A stretch of 37,563 nucleotides of DNA, taken from contig JADGAU010000012.1 in the NCBI GenBank assembly GCA_015231865.1, forward strand, positions 1 through 37,563, in the 5' to 3' direction. Numbering within the stretch: the first letter of the stretch is position 1; every line of letters starts with the position of its first letter. A program made the translations under genes and the position numbers. Origin of the DNA: Gammaproteobacteria bacterium (lineage in GTDB: Bacteria > Pseudomonadota > Gammaproteobacteria > GRL18). Shown here piece by piece: positions 1-8,060 of this stretch. Under the pieces are notes generated by a model, which was not told the DNA's origin, did no database searches, and was given only the letters and a program-made list of their open reading frames with translations.

Positions 1-100
1 CACTTTATAAAAGCTGGAATCAAATAAAATTTATCAACGACTATTTTCAACATATATTTTCATCTTAATGAAATTTGCTGTATTATTTATCACACATTTT

Positions 101-131
101 TAAGGTTTATTTAATGCACATATCACAGTGA
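101..131 (+). promoter_or_regulatory. Shine-Dalgarno and five-codon leader ORF before the GTG start of the first DUF1538 gene
   Basis: TAAGG at 101-105 is ideally spaced (8 nt) for an ATG at 114, not for the GTG at 128. The ATG opens a five-codon frame (Met-His-Ile-Ser-Gln) ending in TGA at 129-131, which overlaps the GTG in a GTGA junction. This arrangement would allow translational coupling. It could also be chance in AT-rich DNA. The overlap and spacing are seen directly; the role is inference. Confidence 0.3.
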
Positions 132-862
132 ACAAATTAATAATTAACTTTCTGAAAACAATTGTCAGTAGTGCACGAGATTTATTACCGATTGTACTGG
201 TTATTGCATTTTTCCAATTTTTTGTCCTGCAACAACCGATTCCTAATCTAAGCGAAATTATTATTGGCACATGTCTGGTTGTTATAGGTCTAACCTTTTT
301 TGTATTCGGCCTGGAAATGGGACTATTTCCGATCGGTGAGTCTATGGCCTTTGCCTTTGCAAAAAAAGGAAATGTCTTTTGGTTGCTAGCTTTTGCTTTT
401 TGTTTAGGTTTTGGAACAACGGTTGCCGAGCCAGCCTTAATTGCTGTTTCTCAAGAAGCCTCTCAGATTGCAGCAGCTGGTGGTGCCATTGGACAAAGTG
501 AAGATGCAATGAATAGTTACGCTAATGGCTTGCGTTATACCGTTGCTTTATCCGTTGGCTTTGCTGCCGTTCTTGGCGTTATACGTATTATTAAAGGCTG
601 GCCGGTGCAGTTCATTATTATTGGTGGTTATATTCTCGTTGTTATTTTAACTTTTTTCGCACCCAAGGAAATTATTGGTATTGCTTATGATTCCGGAGGG
701 GTAACAACTTCTACAATTACGGTACCACTTATGACCGCATTAGGTATTGGCTTAGCGACTAGTATTAAGGGACGCAATCCAATGATTGATGGTTTTGGGC
801 TGATAGCTTTAGCTTCTCTAACCCCCATGATTTTTGTCATGGCCTATGGCATGGTAGTGTAA
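128..862 (+). CDS. DUF1538 family integral membrane protein, first copy
   Basis: A 244-residue, very hydrophobic protein with about six or seven membrane segments and the conserved blocks of DUF1538: [18 protein letters not shown] near residue 57, [11 protein letters not shown] near residue 97, and [20 protein letters not shown] near residue 187. The family is a putative inner-membrane transporter of unknown substrate. The start is GTG; no ATG in this frame lies nearby upstream. The next gene is a second DUF1538 copy 30 bp downstream, followed by P-II-like and CBS genes. That setting suggests a transport system under control of a small nucleotide-sensing regulator. Family membership is clear; a transport function is inferred. 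Confidence 0.85.
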   Translation: MNKLIINFLKTIVSSARDLLPIVLVIAFFQFFVLQQPIPNLSEIIIGTCLVVIGLTFFVFGLEMGLFPIGESMAFAFAKKGNVFWLLAFAFCLGFGTTVAEPALIAVSQEASQIAAAGGAIGQSEDAMNSYANGLRYTVALSVGFAAVLGVIRIIKGWPVQFIIIGGYILVVILTFFAPKEIIGIAYDSGGVTTSTITVPLMTALGIGLATSIKGRNPMIDGFGLIALASLTPMIFVMAYGMVV

Positions 863-892
863 AACTTAATTGTTTGCTTAGATTAATTTATT

Positions 893-1702
893 ATGTATTT
901 AGTTCATGACTTTTTAAGTACTTTTTTTCAAACTATATTTGATGTTTTACCTATTGCCATCATTATTTTTGGCTTTCAAATATTTGTTATCCGAAAAAAA
1001 ATTCACAATTTACCCCGTATTTTATTGGGCTTCTTTTTTGTCCTAATCGGCCTAACTTTTTTTCTAATGGGGCTTCAGGAAGCCTTATTTCCTCTAGGGG
1101 AAATCATGGCAGATCAGCTAACTGATCCCGCATTTCTTGCTCCGGATAAAGTTATTAATGGGACAGTGCACTCCCAGATTGTTTTACATTGGAGTTAGTA
1201 TTACTGGGTTTATTTATTTGCTTTTGCAATAGGCTTTAGTACAACCATTGCAGAACCTTCGTTACTGGCGGTTGCTATTAAGGCCCAGGAAGTATCAGGT
1301 GGTTCAATCAGTATCTGGGGTTTGCGTCTGACAGTTGCATTGGGTGTTGCTATTGGTATTTCTTTAGGTAGTTATCGAATTGTTACCGGGCTTCCGATTC
1401 ACTGGTTTATAATTGTTGGCTATATTGTAGTTATTATTCAAACGTTTTATTCACCCAAATTAATTATCCCCCTGGCCTACGATTCTGGAGGCGTAACGAC
1501 ATCAACCGTCACCGTACCTTTAGTTACTGCTTTAGGGCTTGGTCTGGCATCGAAAGTTCCAGGTAGAAGTGAATTGATTGACGGATTCGGCTTAATTGCA
1601 TTTGCCAGTTTATTCCCGATTATTGCGGTTTTAGCCTATGCACAAATAACCGAATACCTGATTTATCGTCGTAAAAATATGAAAGAACAAGAAAATACTT
1701 AA
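893..1702 (+). pseudogene. DUF1538 family membrane protein, second copy, interrupted by an in-frame TAG
   Basis: The reading frame from ATG 893 gives the first part of a DUF1538 protein (FVLIGLTFFLMGLQEALFPL). It stops at TAG 1196-1198 after 101 codons. The same frame then continues without a shift through YWVYLFAFAIGFSTTIAEPS and [20 protein letters not shown] to TAA at 1702. The whole would be about 269 residues, matching the neighbouring copy. Only one codon separates this from an intact gene, so it is a recent nonsense mutation, a sequencing error, or a readthrough site. A TTG at 1322 could restart translation but would lose the conserved TTIAEPS block. Family assignment is firm; functional status is uncertain. 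Confidence 0.75.
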
Positions 1703-1727
1703 ACTTAATTTAGGGAGTTTATAGCAC

Positions 1728-2078
1728 ATGCGTTTTAAATTAATTATTGCCTTAGTCAATGATGATTCTACTGATAAAATTATTGAAGCCAGTCGTGCTG
1801 CTGGTGCCACCGGCGCTACGATTTTAAACAATGCTCGTGGTGAAGGCGTTGAATCATCTAAAACTTTCTTTGGAATGTCTTTAGAAACTCATAGCGAAGT
1901 TATTCTTATGTTAGTTGAAGAACATTTAAGTCGTCATATTCTCGAAACCATCGCTAAAGAAGGCAAGTTTGACGACACCTCAGGAACAGGTATCGCATTT
2001 CAAATTGATGTTGAAGATGCTGTTGGTGTCTCCCACCAGATTCAAACGTTAGAGAAACAAGTTGAGGATAAACTATGA
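1728..2078 (+). CDS. P-II-like regulatory protein
   Basis: A 116-residue protein with the beta-alpha-beta P-II fold signature: an N-terminal strand MRFKLIIALV, the GATGATIL turn, and the C-terminal FDDTSGTGIAFQIDVEDAV segment that replaces GDGKIFV of GlnB. The T-loop region is short (GEGVESSKTFFG) and lacks the tyrosine that GlnB and GlnK use for uridylylation, so control by GlnD is unlikely. GGGAG precedes the ATG. The gene overlaps the downstream CBS gene by four bases (ATGA). It probably binds a nucleotide or small ligand and regulates the DUF1538 proteins; that target is inferred from gene order. Confidence 0.8.
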   Translation: MRFKLIIALVNDDSTDKIIEASRAAGATGATILNNARGEGVESSKTFFGMSLETHSEVILMLVEEHLSRHILETIAKEGKFDDTSGTGIAFQIDVEDAVGVSHQIQTLEKQVEDKL

Positions 2079-2476
2079 ACAAAATTAATATGAAAGTTAA
2101 AGATGTCATGAAAACTAATGTTGATATAGTTGATGGCATGAAAACTGTTAAAGATGCGCTTGAAGAAATGAGACATATAGAAACAAAATCATTGATTGTT
2201 GATCGTAGAGATGAAGATGATGAGTGGGGAATTGTGGTTATAGCTGATATAGCACGTGAAGTATTGGCAAAAAACCTATCGCCTGAACGTACCAATATTT
2301 ATGAAATCATGACCAAGCCCGTGATCACTGTCAGCGAAGATATGAATATTCGCTATTGTGCACAATTGTTTGCTAACTTTAAACTTTCTCGAGCTCCTGT
2401 AGTAAAGGATAATCAGATTGTTGGCATTGTTAGTTATACCGATATGGTTTTAAAAGGCCTGGCTAACTATTCGTAA
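2075..2476 (+). CDS. Tandem CBS-domain protein
   Basis: A 133-residue soluble protein made almost entirely of two CBS motifs. The first is residues about 8-65 (VKDVMKTNVDIVDGMKTVKDAL through GIVVIADIAREV). The second is about 75-130 (IYEIMTKPVITVSEDMNI through GIVSYTDMVLKGL). CBS pairs commonly bind adenosine nucleotides and gate transporters or enzymes. The start overlaps the stop of the P-II-like gene (ATGA), indicating translational coupling. With two nucleotide-sensing partners next to two membrane proteins, this is likely the second regulator of the same system. Domain identification is strong; ligand and target are not visible. Confidence 0.85.
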   Translation: MNKINMKVKDVMKTNVDIVDGMKTVKDALEEMRHIETKSLIVDRRDEDDEWGIVVIADIAREVLAKNLSPERTNIYEIMTKPVITVSEDMNIRYCAQLFANFKLSRAPVVKDNQIVGIVSYTDMVLKGLANYS

Positions 2477-2581
2477 ACGGCACTTAAGGCTATCCCAAAA
2501 ACATATGGATAGTTATAAATGAGTGTTTAAATGAAGTGATATTTGAGTTTAAAATTTCTAAACCAATAGATAGATAATGAT

Positions 2582-3994
2582 ATGACAGTTAAAACAAGAT
2601 TTGCCCCAAGCCCTACCGGCTACCTCCATATCGGCGGAGCCAGAACCGCACTTTTTTCCTGGCTATATGCGAAAAGCAATAAGGGGCAATTTATTCTAAG
2701 AATAGAAGATACCGATACAGAGCGTTCAACCCAGGAAGCCGTCGATGTTATATTAGAGGGCATGCAATGGCTTGGCTTAAACCATGACGAAGGTCCTTTT
2801 TATCAAAGTCAGCGGAGCGAGCGTTATACTCAAATTCTACAACAATTATTAGATAGTGATCAGGCTTATTATTGTTATTGTTCTAAAGAAGAACTAGATG
2901 AACTTCGCGAAGGACAAATGAGTCGCAAAGAAAAACCTCGATACAATCAAAAGTGTCGTCATTTAACTGCGCCACCTGAAGGTAAAGAAGAGGTTAAACC
3001 AGTCATCCGTTTTAAAACAGATAATGATGGTTCTGTTACGATTAATGACTTAATTAAAGGCACAACGGTAGTCAATAATTCTGAACTAGATGATTTAATC
3101 ATTGCGCGTTCTGATGGCACACCCACCTACAATTTTGTTGTTGTTGTCGATGATCTTGACATGGGACTTAGCCATATTATCCGAGGCGATGATCATTATA
3201 ATAATACACCAAGACAAATGAATATCCTTAAAGCTCTTGGGGCTGAATTACCACAATATGCTCACTTACCAATGATTTTAGATGAAAAAGGGGCAAAACT
3301 TTCTAAACGTCATGGCGCAGCTAACTTATTAAATTATCGTGAACAAGGATATTTACCACAAGCCCTATTAAACTATCTGGTCCGCTTAGGCTGGTCTCAT
3401 GGCGATCAGGAAATTTTTACGATTGATGAGATGATTCAATTATTTGACCTTAAAGATGTTAATCAATCACCTTCTGCAATTAACCCTGAAAAATTGCTAT
3501 GGCTAAATCAGGAGTATATTAAAAATATGCCTCCTGCTGAAATCGTTCCGCATTTACAATATCATATGAAAAAATTAAACATTAACTGGGATTTAGGACC
3601 GACCTTGGAAGACTTAATTCCGGCTTTAGCTGAGAGAAGTAAAACCTTAGTGGAACTTGCTGAAAACAGCCGATATTTCTATGAAGATTTTGACCAATAT
3701 GAAGAAAAGGCAGCTAAAAAGAATCTTAAAACAAATGCCATTGATGGCTTGCAAACCCTGTTAGAAAATTTACAAAAGCTGGAGAATTGGGAGTTGGAAC
3801 CATTGCATAAGGTGGTCAATGATAGCGCTGAACAATTAAACGTAAAAATGGGTAAAATCGCGCAGCCTTTAAGAGTTTCAATTACAGGCCGAAGTGCATC
3901 CCCTTCGATTGACATTACCATGAAACTTATTGGCAAAGATAGAACGCTCAATAGAATAAAGAACGCAATTTCTTACATCAATAGCTTAGCATAA
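2582..3994 (+). CDS. gltX: Glutamate--tRNA ligase
   Basis: A 470-residue class I aminoacyl-tRNA synthetase that charges tRNA-Glu with glutamate. The HIGH-type signature is HIGG at residues 16-19 within FAPSPTGYLHIGGARTALF. The KMSKS-type signature is KLSKR at residues 239-243. IRGDDHYNNTPRQ near residue 200 and the C-terminal anticodon-binding region (KMGKIAQPLRVSITGRSASP) are typical. Length is normal for bacterial GltX. The gene stands alone between the CBS gene (105 bp upstream) and a lipoprotein gene. There is no nearby tRNA and no sign of damage. Confidence 0.97.
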   Translation: MTVKTRFAPSPTGYLHIGGARTALFSWLYAKSNKGQFILRIEDTDTERSTQEAVDVILEGMQWLGLNHDEGPFYQSQRSERYTQILQQLLDSDQAYYCYCSKEELDELREGQMSRKEKPRYNQKCRHLTAPPEGKEEVKPVIRFKTDNDGSVTINDLIKGTTVVNNSELDDLIIARSDGTPTYNFVVVVDDLDMGLSHIIRGDDHYNNTPRQMNILKALGAELPQYAHLPMILDEKGAKLSKRHGAANLLNYREQGYLPQALLNYLVRLGWSHGDQEIFTIDEMIQLFDLKDVNQSPSAINPEKLLWLNQEYIKNMPPAEIVPHLQYHMKKLNINWDLGPTLEDLIPALAERSKTLVELAENSRYFYEDFDQYEEKAAKKNLKTNAIDGLQTLLENLQKLENWELEPLHKVVNDSAEQLNVKMGKIAQPLRVSITGRSASPSIDITMKLIGKDRTLNRIKNAISYINSLA

Positions 3995-4075
3995 ATAGAA
4001 GTTGTGAATTTATTAGTGTAATGGCTGGTTATACTTAAGTGTTGTTAACTCCATAAGTTTATCATTACATAATAA

Positions 4076-4097
4076 TTGACAAGCTCCTACCTGGTAG
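4076..4097 (+). promoter_or_regulatory. Possible -35 element and small palindrome upstream of the OmpA-like lipoprotein gene
   Basis: A consensus TTGACA lies at 4076-4081, about 70 bp before the lipoprotein ATG. Directly after it is the 11-bp palindrome CTACC-T-GGTAG (4087-4097), which falls where a promoter spacer would be. No convincing -10 hexamer follows at 16-18 bp; the best AT-rich segments are around 4099-4109. A regulated promoter is plausible but unproven. Confidence 0.3.
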
Positions 4098-4151
4098 TTA
4101 ATTATTTTAACCTAATCAGTAGGCATCAAACATAATTTGGAGAATTAAAGC

Positions 4152-4796
4152 ATGCAAACTTATCATAAAATACTTGTATCAATTTTAGCTCTGACCTTAG
4201 TTGGTTGTGCAACAGATGACCCCAATAGAAGAGCTAAAACAGGTGCTGCAATTGGTGCACTTACCGGCGCGGTATTAGGACACCAAATTAATCATAAGTC
4301 CGGTCGCTTTGTTGGAGCCATTGCTGGGGCTGCACTAGGAGGTATGACCGGTGATTATATGGATAAACAGCAGCAAGACTTTGAAAGAGAACTTGAGCAA
4401 GAGCAGGTTAATCACGATATTCAAATTAGACGTCTGGAAAATGAGAATTTAAAAATCGACATATCCAGTGAAGTTTCATTTGATTTTAATAAAACGGTCA
4501 TTAATCCTTCATTTCAAGTGCCATTAAATAAAGTCGCTGCCATTTTAAACAAATACAATCAAACGAATATTACTGTTATTGGCCATACTGATAGCATTGG
4601 TTCAGAACAATATAACTTAAGCTTATCTGAAAAGAGAGCAAGAAGTGTCGTTAATTATTTAATTGAGCAAGGTGTTAGCCCCTATAGATTAAAAGCAATA
4701 GGTATGGGTGAACAATCGCCAAGAGCAACAAACCAGACAGAGGCAGGTAGGCAGCTTAATCGACGTGTTGAAATACTGATTAAACCAATCAAATAA
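4152..4796 (+). CDS. OmpA-family outer-membrane lipoprotein with glycine zipper (YiaD-like)
   Basis: A 214-residue protein. Residues 1-18 form a lipoprotein signal with lipobox LVGC, so Cys19 would be lipidated; Ala at +2 predicts outer-membrane sorting. Residues about 30-70 form a glycine-zipper segment (GAAIGALTGAVLG, GAIAGAALGGMTG). The C-terminal OmpA domain at about 105-212 has VSFDFNK, IGHTDSIGSEQYN, LSEKRARSVVNYL and NRRVEI, the peptidoglycan-binding signature. It likely links the outer membrane to the cell wall, as in YiaD or Pal-type proteins. GGAG precedes the ATG. The gene is convergent with prlC. Confidence 0.9.
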   Translation: MQTYHKILVSILALTLVGCATDDPNRRAKTGAAIGALTGAVLGHQINHKSGRFVGAIAGAALGGMTGDYMDKQQQDFERELEQEQVNHDIQIRRLENENLKIDISSEVSFDFNKTVINPSFQVPLNKVAAILNKYNQTNITVIGHTDSIGSEQYNLSLSEKRARSVVNYLIEQGVSPYRLKAIGMGEQSPRATNQTEAGRQLNRRVEILIKPIK

Positions 4797-4831
4797 CAAT
4801 AGTTTAATCTCCTGCTTTTGTTAACTTATAG

Positions 4832-4875
4832 TCGTGATATTTAAAAATACAGCAAGGCTTTTTCAAATATCACGA
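4832..4875. repeat. Perfect 11-bp inverted repeat at the convergent lipoprotein/prlC junction
   Basis: TCGTGATATTT (4832-4842) is matched exactly by AAATATCACGA (4865-4875) with a 22-nt loop. The right arm overlaps the last codons of prlC. Neither strand has a T-run directly after the stem, so it is not a classical intrinsic terminator. It may still fold in both transcripts. Confidence 0.4.
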
Positions 4876-6902
4876 GTATAGTTTAAGCCCGCCTTATCAA
4901 GTAGAGCTTGTATATCCGGCTCGCTACCTTTAAATCCAATATAAAGCTGCATAGGATCTTCACTACCACCTTTTTCAAGTATAGACTGACGAAATTTATT
5001 GGCTGTGGATGTATCAAATATACCACTTTTCTTAAATAGCGCAAATGCATCAGCATCAAGAACTTCGGCCCATTTATAACTATAGTAGCCACAGGCATAA
5101 CCTCCGGCAAAAATGTGACTAAATGAACAGGACATATTGGTTCCGGATTCTTCCGGATAAAGGTCATAACCTTTCATAACTGTTTTTTCAAAAGCAATAA
5201 CATCGCCGTTGAATTGCTGATTTAATTTATGCCATTGCATATCAAGATTAGCAAGACTTAATTGCCTGAGTGTTGCCAAGCCTTGTAAAAACTGGCGATT
5301 TTCTATTAATTTATCCAACCACTTTTGCGGGATAGACTCTCCTGTTTTATAATGCCTGGCAAATAAATCCAGACATTCTTTTTCAACCACCCAGTTTTCC
5401 ATAATTTGTGAAGGTAATTCTACAAAATCCCAGTAAACACGGGTTCCTGCAATTGACTTATAACTTACCTTTGATAATAAAGCATGTAATGCATGTCCCA
5501 TTTCATGAAAGAGTGTCAGTACTTCATTCAGTGAAAGTAAGGAAGGTTGCTCATCAGTTGGTTTAGTGAAATTACAAACGATGGACACAAATGGACGTTT
5601 TATTTCATTAAACTGATAGCCCTGATTTCTAAATGTTGTCATCCAGGCACCGGGACGTTTCTCCGCTCTTGGAAAGAAATCGCTATATAATAAACCCAGA
5701 TAGTTATCTTTAGCATCAGTAACCTTAAATACTCGAACATCCTGATGATAAACTGGTATTTCCGGCATTTCTGTAAATTTAATGCCATATAATTTATTTA
5801 AGGTCTGAAATAGGCCATTGATGACATTATTAAGTTGGAAATAAGGGCGTAAACTTTCATCATCAAAGTTGAGTAATTGTTTCTTTAGTTTTTCACTAAT
5901 AAAGGCCGCATCATATTTTTTGATATCATCCTGATAAATTTGCTGATTTAATTGTTGCAGTTGTTTTAGTTCCTGCTGTGCTTTGGGCAGTGCTTTTTCA
6001 TACAATTGATGAATAAAATCATTAACCCGTTTGGGTGTTTGTGCCATTCTTTGTTCCAGCACATAGTCTTGGTAGTCTTTATATCCTAATAATTTTGCTC
6101 GTTGCTGTCTTAAATTGATAATTTCTAATATATTTTTCTGGTTATCATATTCACCTGCAACAGCGCGAGTAGAATAGGCTTGCCATAGTGTTTTGCGCAG
6201 CTTGCGATTAGAGCAATATTGCATAAAAGGATAATAACTGGGAAAGTCCAAAGTAAACAGATAGCCAGAGTCATAGCCGTTTTCTTTCGCGACCTGGGCC
6301 GCCTGTTTGATATTGTTTTCTGGCAGACCGGCTAATTGATCAGCATCTTCAACGTGGAGGTGATAGTCGTTGGTGGCTTTGCGAATGTTTTCTGAAAATT
6401 CTAATGATAAGCGAGCAAGTTGCTGATCAATTTCTCTTAAAGTCTGTTTATCTTCATCATTTAACAAAGCACCATTTCGAGTATAGGATTTAAAAGTTTT
6501 TTCAAGAACCTGGCTTTGTTCCTGCGTTAAATCAAGTTGTTCTTTTTGCTGATAGAGTTGATTAATTTTATCAAATAGCTCGGCATCTAAGCTGACATCA
6601 GATGAATAACTAGTGATACGAGAATTAAATTCTTGTGAAATCTCTGATAGTTCATCACTGCAATGGGAACTATATAATGCAAAAAAGATACTGGAAATGA
6701 GATCTAATCGATCGGCAGCACTCTCTTCCGCCAGTAAAATGTTATCAAAACTAATTTCATTTTGCTGTTTTATTTTATCTAAATTATTTTTAGCTTCTTT
6801 GATAGCAATATCCAAAGCAGGTAAAAAATGTTCTACTTCTATCCTGCTAAAGTCAATGGCTTCGAAAGCTAAGTCTGAATCTAAAAGTAGTGGGTTTGTC
6901 AT
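4863..6902 (-). CDS. prlC: Oligopeptidase A (M3 family zinc metallopeptidase)
   Basis: A cytoplasmic thimet-type metallopeptidase that degrades oligopeptides, including cleaved signal peptides. The zinc motif HEMGH is at residues about 466-470 within LTLFHEMGHALHALL; the PELPSQIMENW-like segment appears as VELPSQIMENWV. The frame is open to 6974, but the start is placed at ATG 6902 (MTNPLLLDSDL). This gives 679 residues, matching E. coli PrlC (680), and the extra 24 codons fall in a long inverted repeat. The protein appears intact. It is transcribed toward the OmpA-like lipoprotein gene; the upstream side faces the signalling operon starting at 7139. Confidence 0.95.
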   Translation of the reverse strand: MTNPLLLDSDLAFEAIDFSRIEVEHFLPALDIAIKEAKNNLDKIKQQNEISFDNILLAEESAADRLDLISSIFFALYSSHCSDELSEISQEFNSRITSYSSDVSLDAELFDKINQLYQQKEQLDLTQEQSQVLEKTFKSYTRNGALLNDEDKQTLREIDQQLARLSLEFSENIRKATNDYHLHVEDADQLAGLPENNIKQAAQVAKENGYDSGYLFTLDFPSYYPFMQYCSNRKLRKTLWQAYSTRAVAGEYDNQKNILEIINLRQQRAKLLGYKDYQDYVLEQRMAQTPKRVNDFIHQLYEKALPKAQQELKQLQQLNQQIYQDDIKKYDAAFISEKLKKQLLNFDDESLRPYFQLNNVINGLFQTLNKLYGIKFTEMPEIPVYHQDVRVFKVTDAKDNYLGLLYSDFFPRAEKRPGAWMTTFRNQGYQFNEIKRPFVSIVCNFTKPTDEQPSLLSLNEVLTLFHEMGHALHALLSKVSYKSIAGTRVYWDFVELPSQIMENWVVEKECLDLFARHYKTGESIPQKWLDKLIENRQFLQGLATLRQLSLANLDMQWHKLNQQFNGDVIAFEKTVMKGYDLYPEESGTNMSCSFSHIFAGGYACGYYSYKWAEVLDADAFALFKKSGIFDTSTANKFRQSILEKGGSEDPMQLYIGFKGSEPDIQALLDKAGLNYTRDI

Positions 6903-6935
6903 GATTGTTTGCCTGGTAAAAAGAGATATTAACTG

Positions 6936-6996
6936 TATATACCCGTGACTATCCAAAATACTAGATTTTAGCATTTTGAATAGTCAGGGGTATATA
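6936..6996. repeat. 24-bp imperfect inverted repeat in the prlC leader
   Basis: The left arm 6936-6959 and right arm 6973-6996 are complementary at 22 of 24 positions, with a 13-nt loop (6960-6972). On the minus strand the hairpin lies about 34-94 nt upstream of the prlC ATG. It could be an mRNA structure, an operator or a small mobile-repeat remnant. It is the longest inverted repeat I found in the window. Confidence 0.6.
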
Positions 6997-7138
6997 TCTC
7001 TAACCAAATGAAATTCAGACAGCTAAGTAAAAAAAAATCATCATGTACTTTCCTGAACACTGGGTTATCTCACTTTAGCCTGTCTAGCAACAGAATTATT
7101 TGGTATCATAAAGTAATGTCATTATTGAGGGGATTGTT

Positions 7139-8059
7139 ATGTGTCGGTTATTGATTGTTCCACTTTTTTGGCTAAGCTTTGTTGTGCATTCTGCAGAATT
7201 CCAGTTAGGCTTACTTAATAATAGCTATGATAAAGCTGAAACGGTATTAAGAGAAGTCAGGTTGATTAAAAAACATTTTGGTATTACTAAAAAGCCCTAT
7301 CCGAAAGTAATAAAGACCAGGCTTCTAACCCGTCACACTCGTGCCAGAGCCTATGAACTGTATGCCAAGCTTAATATTCTAAGAGTTAAAAATAACCTGG
7401 GTATTATTGAGCCACCCAATATGGAGCCAACAACAGAATTAAACCCCATTTATACCTATGCACAACTTGATCGACTATTAGCCGAAATTGGGATCTTAAA
7501 ACTTCACCTGGGTATTAAAGAAAAAGTATTGCCGGTAGAACAAACAAGTAGCAGAACGGCCACCGATAGCTATAATTTATTAGGTCTAATTAGCGCAGAG
7601 CTTGATACGATTAATGGTGAAGCTTTCACCCCTTCACATGTTTTTGCCGAAGCTATGCGTATTTATGAAGATCTGGATGCCATCTTATTACGGCTTGGTA
7701 TTGATGATAGTACCACGCCACCGAGGAAAAGAGTCGATGACAAGCCTATCGATACCTACAAAATTGCAATTAAGCAGTTAAATGCGATCAAATCTATACA
7801 AGCGGGTATCGGCATGACCAGTATTGATTATTTTGCCTTTGAACGACAGGATGTAACGCCTTCAGATGTTTATGAAATCACGCAAATTATTCTCTCGGAG
7901 ATACAGGTTATTAAGGCCTATATTGGTTTAAATCATGAGATTACCCGTGGTGCAAAATATTATACCGGTAAAATGCCCTCTGATGTCTCACAACTAATGA
8001 GATGGTTGTATAAAAAAATCAGACTTATTAACCTTCAACGAATAACAGAGGGTAATTGA
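7139..8059 (+). CDS. Secreted helical-repeat protein of unknown function, first gene of the signalling operon
   Basis: A 306-residue protein that I do not recognise as a named family. Residues 1-19 look like a Sec signal peptide (hydrophobic core ending HSA-EF), so it is probably periplasmic. The mature part holds about six or seven degenerate repeats of some 40 residues. Each has an amphipathic helix ending in a variant of (L/I)-x-x-x-LGI: RLIKKHFGI, LNILRVKNNLGI, IGILKLHLGI, LDAILLRLGI, IQVIKAYIGL. Several begin PSDVY, PSHVF or PSDVS. GAGGGG lies 7 nt before the ATG. The hybrid kinase ATG follows one base after the stop, so it is very likely co-translated and may be a sensory partner of the kinase's periplasmic domain (inference). 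Confidence 0.75.
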   Translation: MCRLLIVPLFWLSFVVHSAEFQLGLLNNSYDKAETVLREVRLIKKHFGITKKPYPKVIKTRLLTRHTRARAYELYAKLNILRVKNNLGIIEPPNMEPTTELNPIYTYAQLDRLLAEIGILKLHLGIKEKVLPVEQTSSRTATDSYNLLGLISAELDTINGEAFTPSHVFAEAMRIYEDLDAILLRLGIDDSTTPPRKRVDDKPIDTYKIAIKQLNAIKSIQAGIGMTSIDYFAFERQDVTPSDVYEITQIILSEIQVIKAYIGLNHEITRGAKYYTGKMPSDVSQLMRWLYKKIRLINLQRITEGN

Positions 8060-8060
8060 T

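Noticed and set aside
6903-6974. N-terminal extension of PrlC from an upstream ATG
   Set aside because: The extra 24 codons overlap the 24-bp inverted repeat and exceed family length; ATG 6902 gives 679 residues, as in E. coli.
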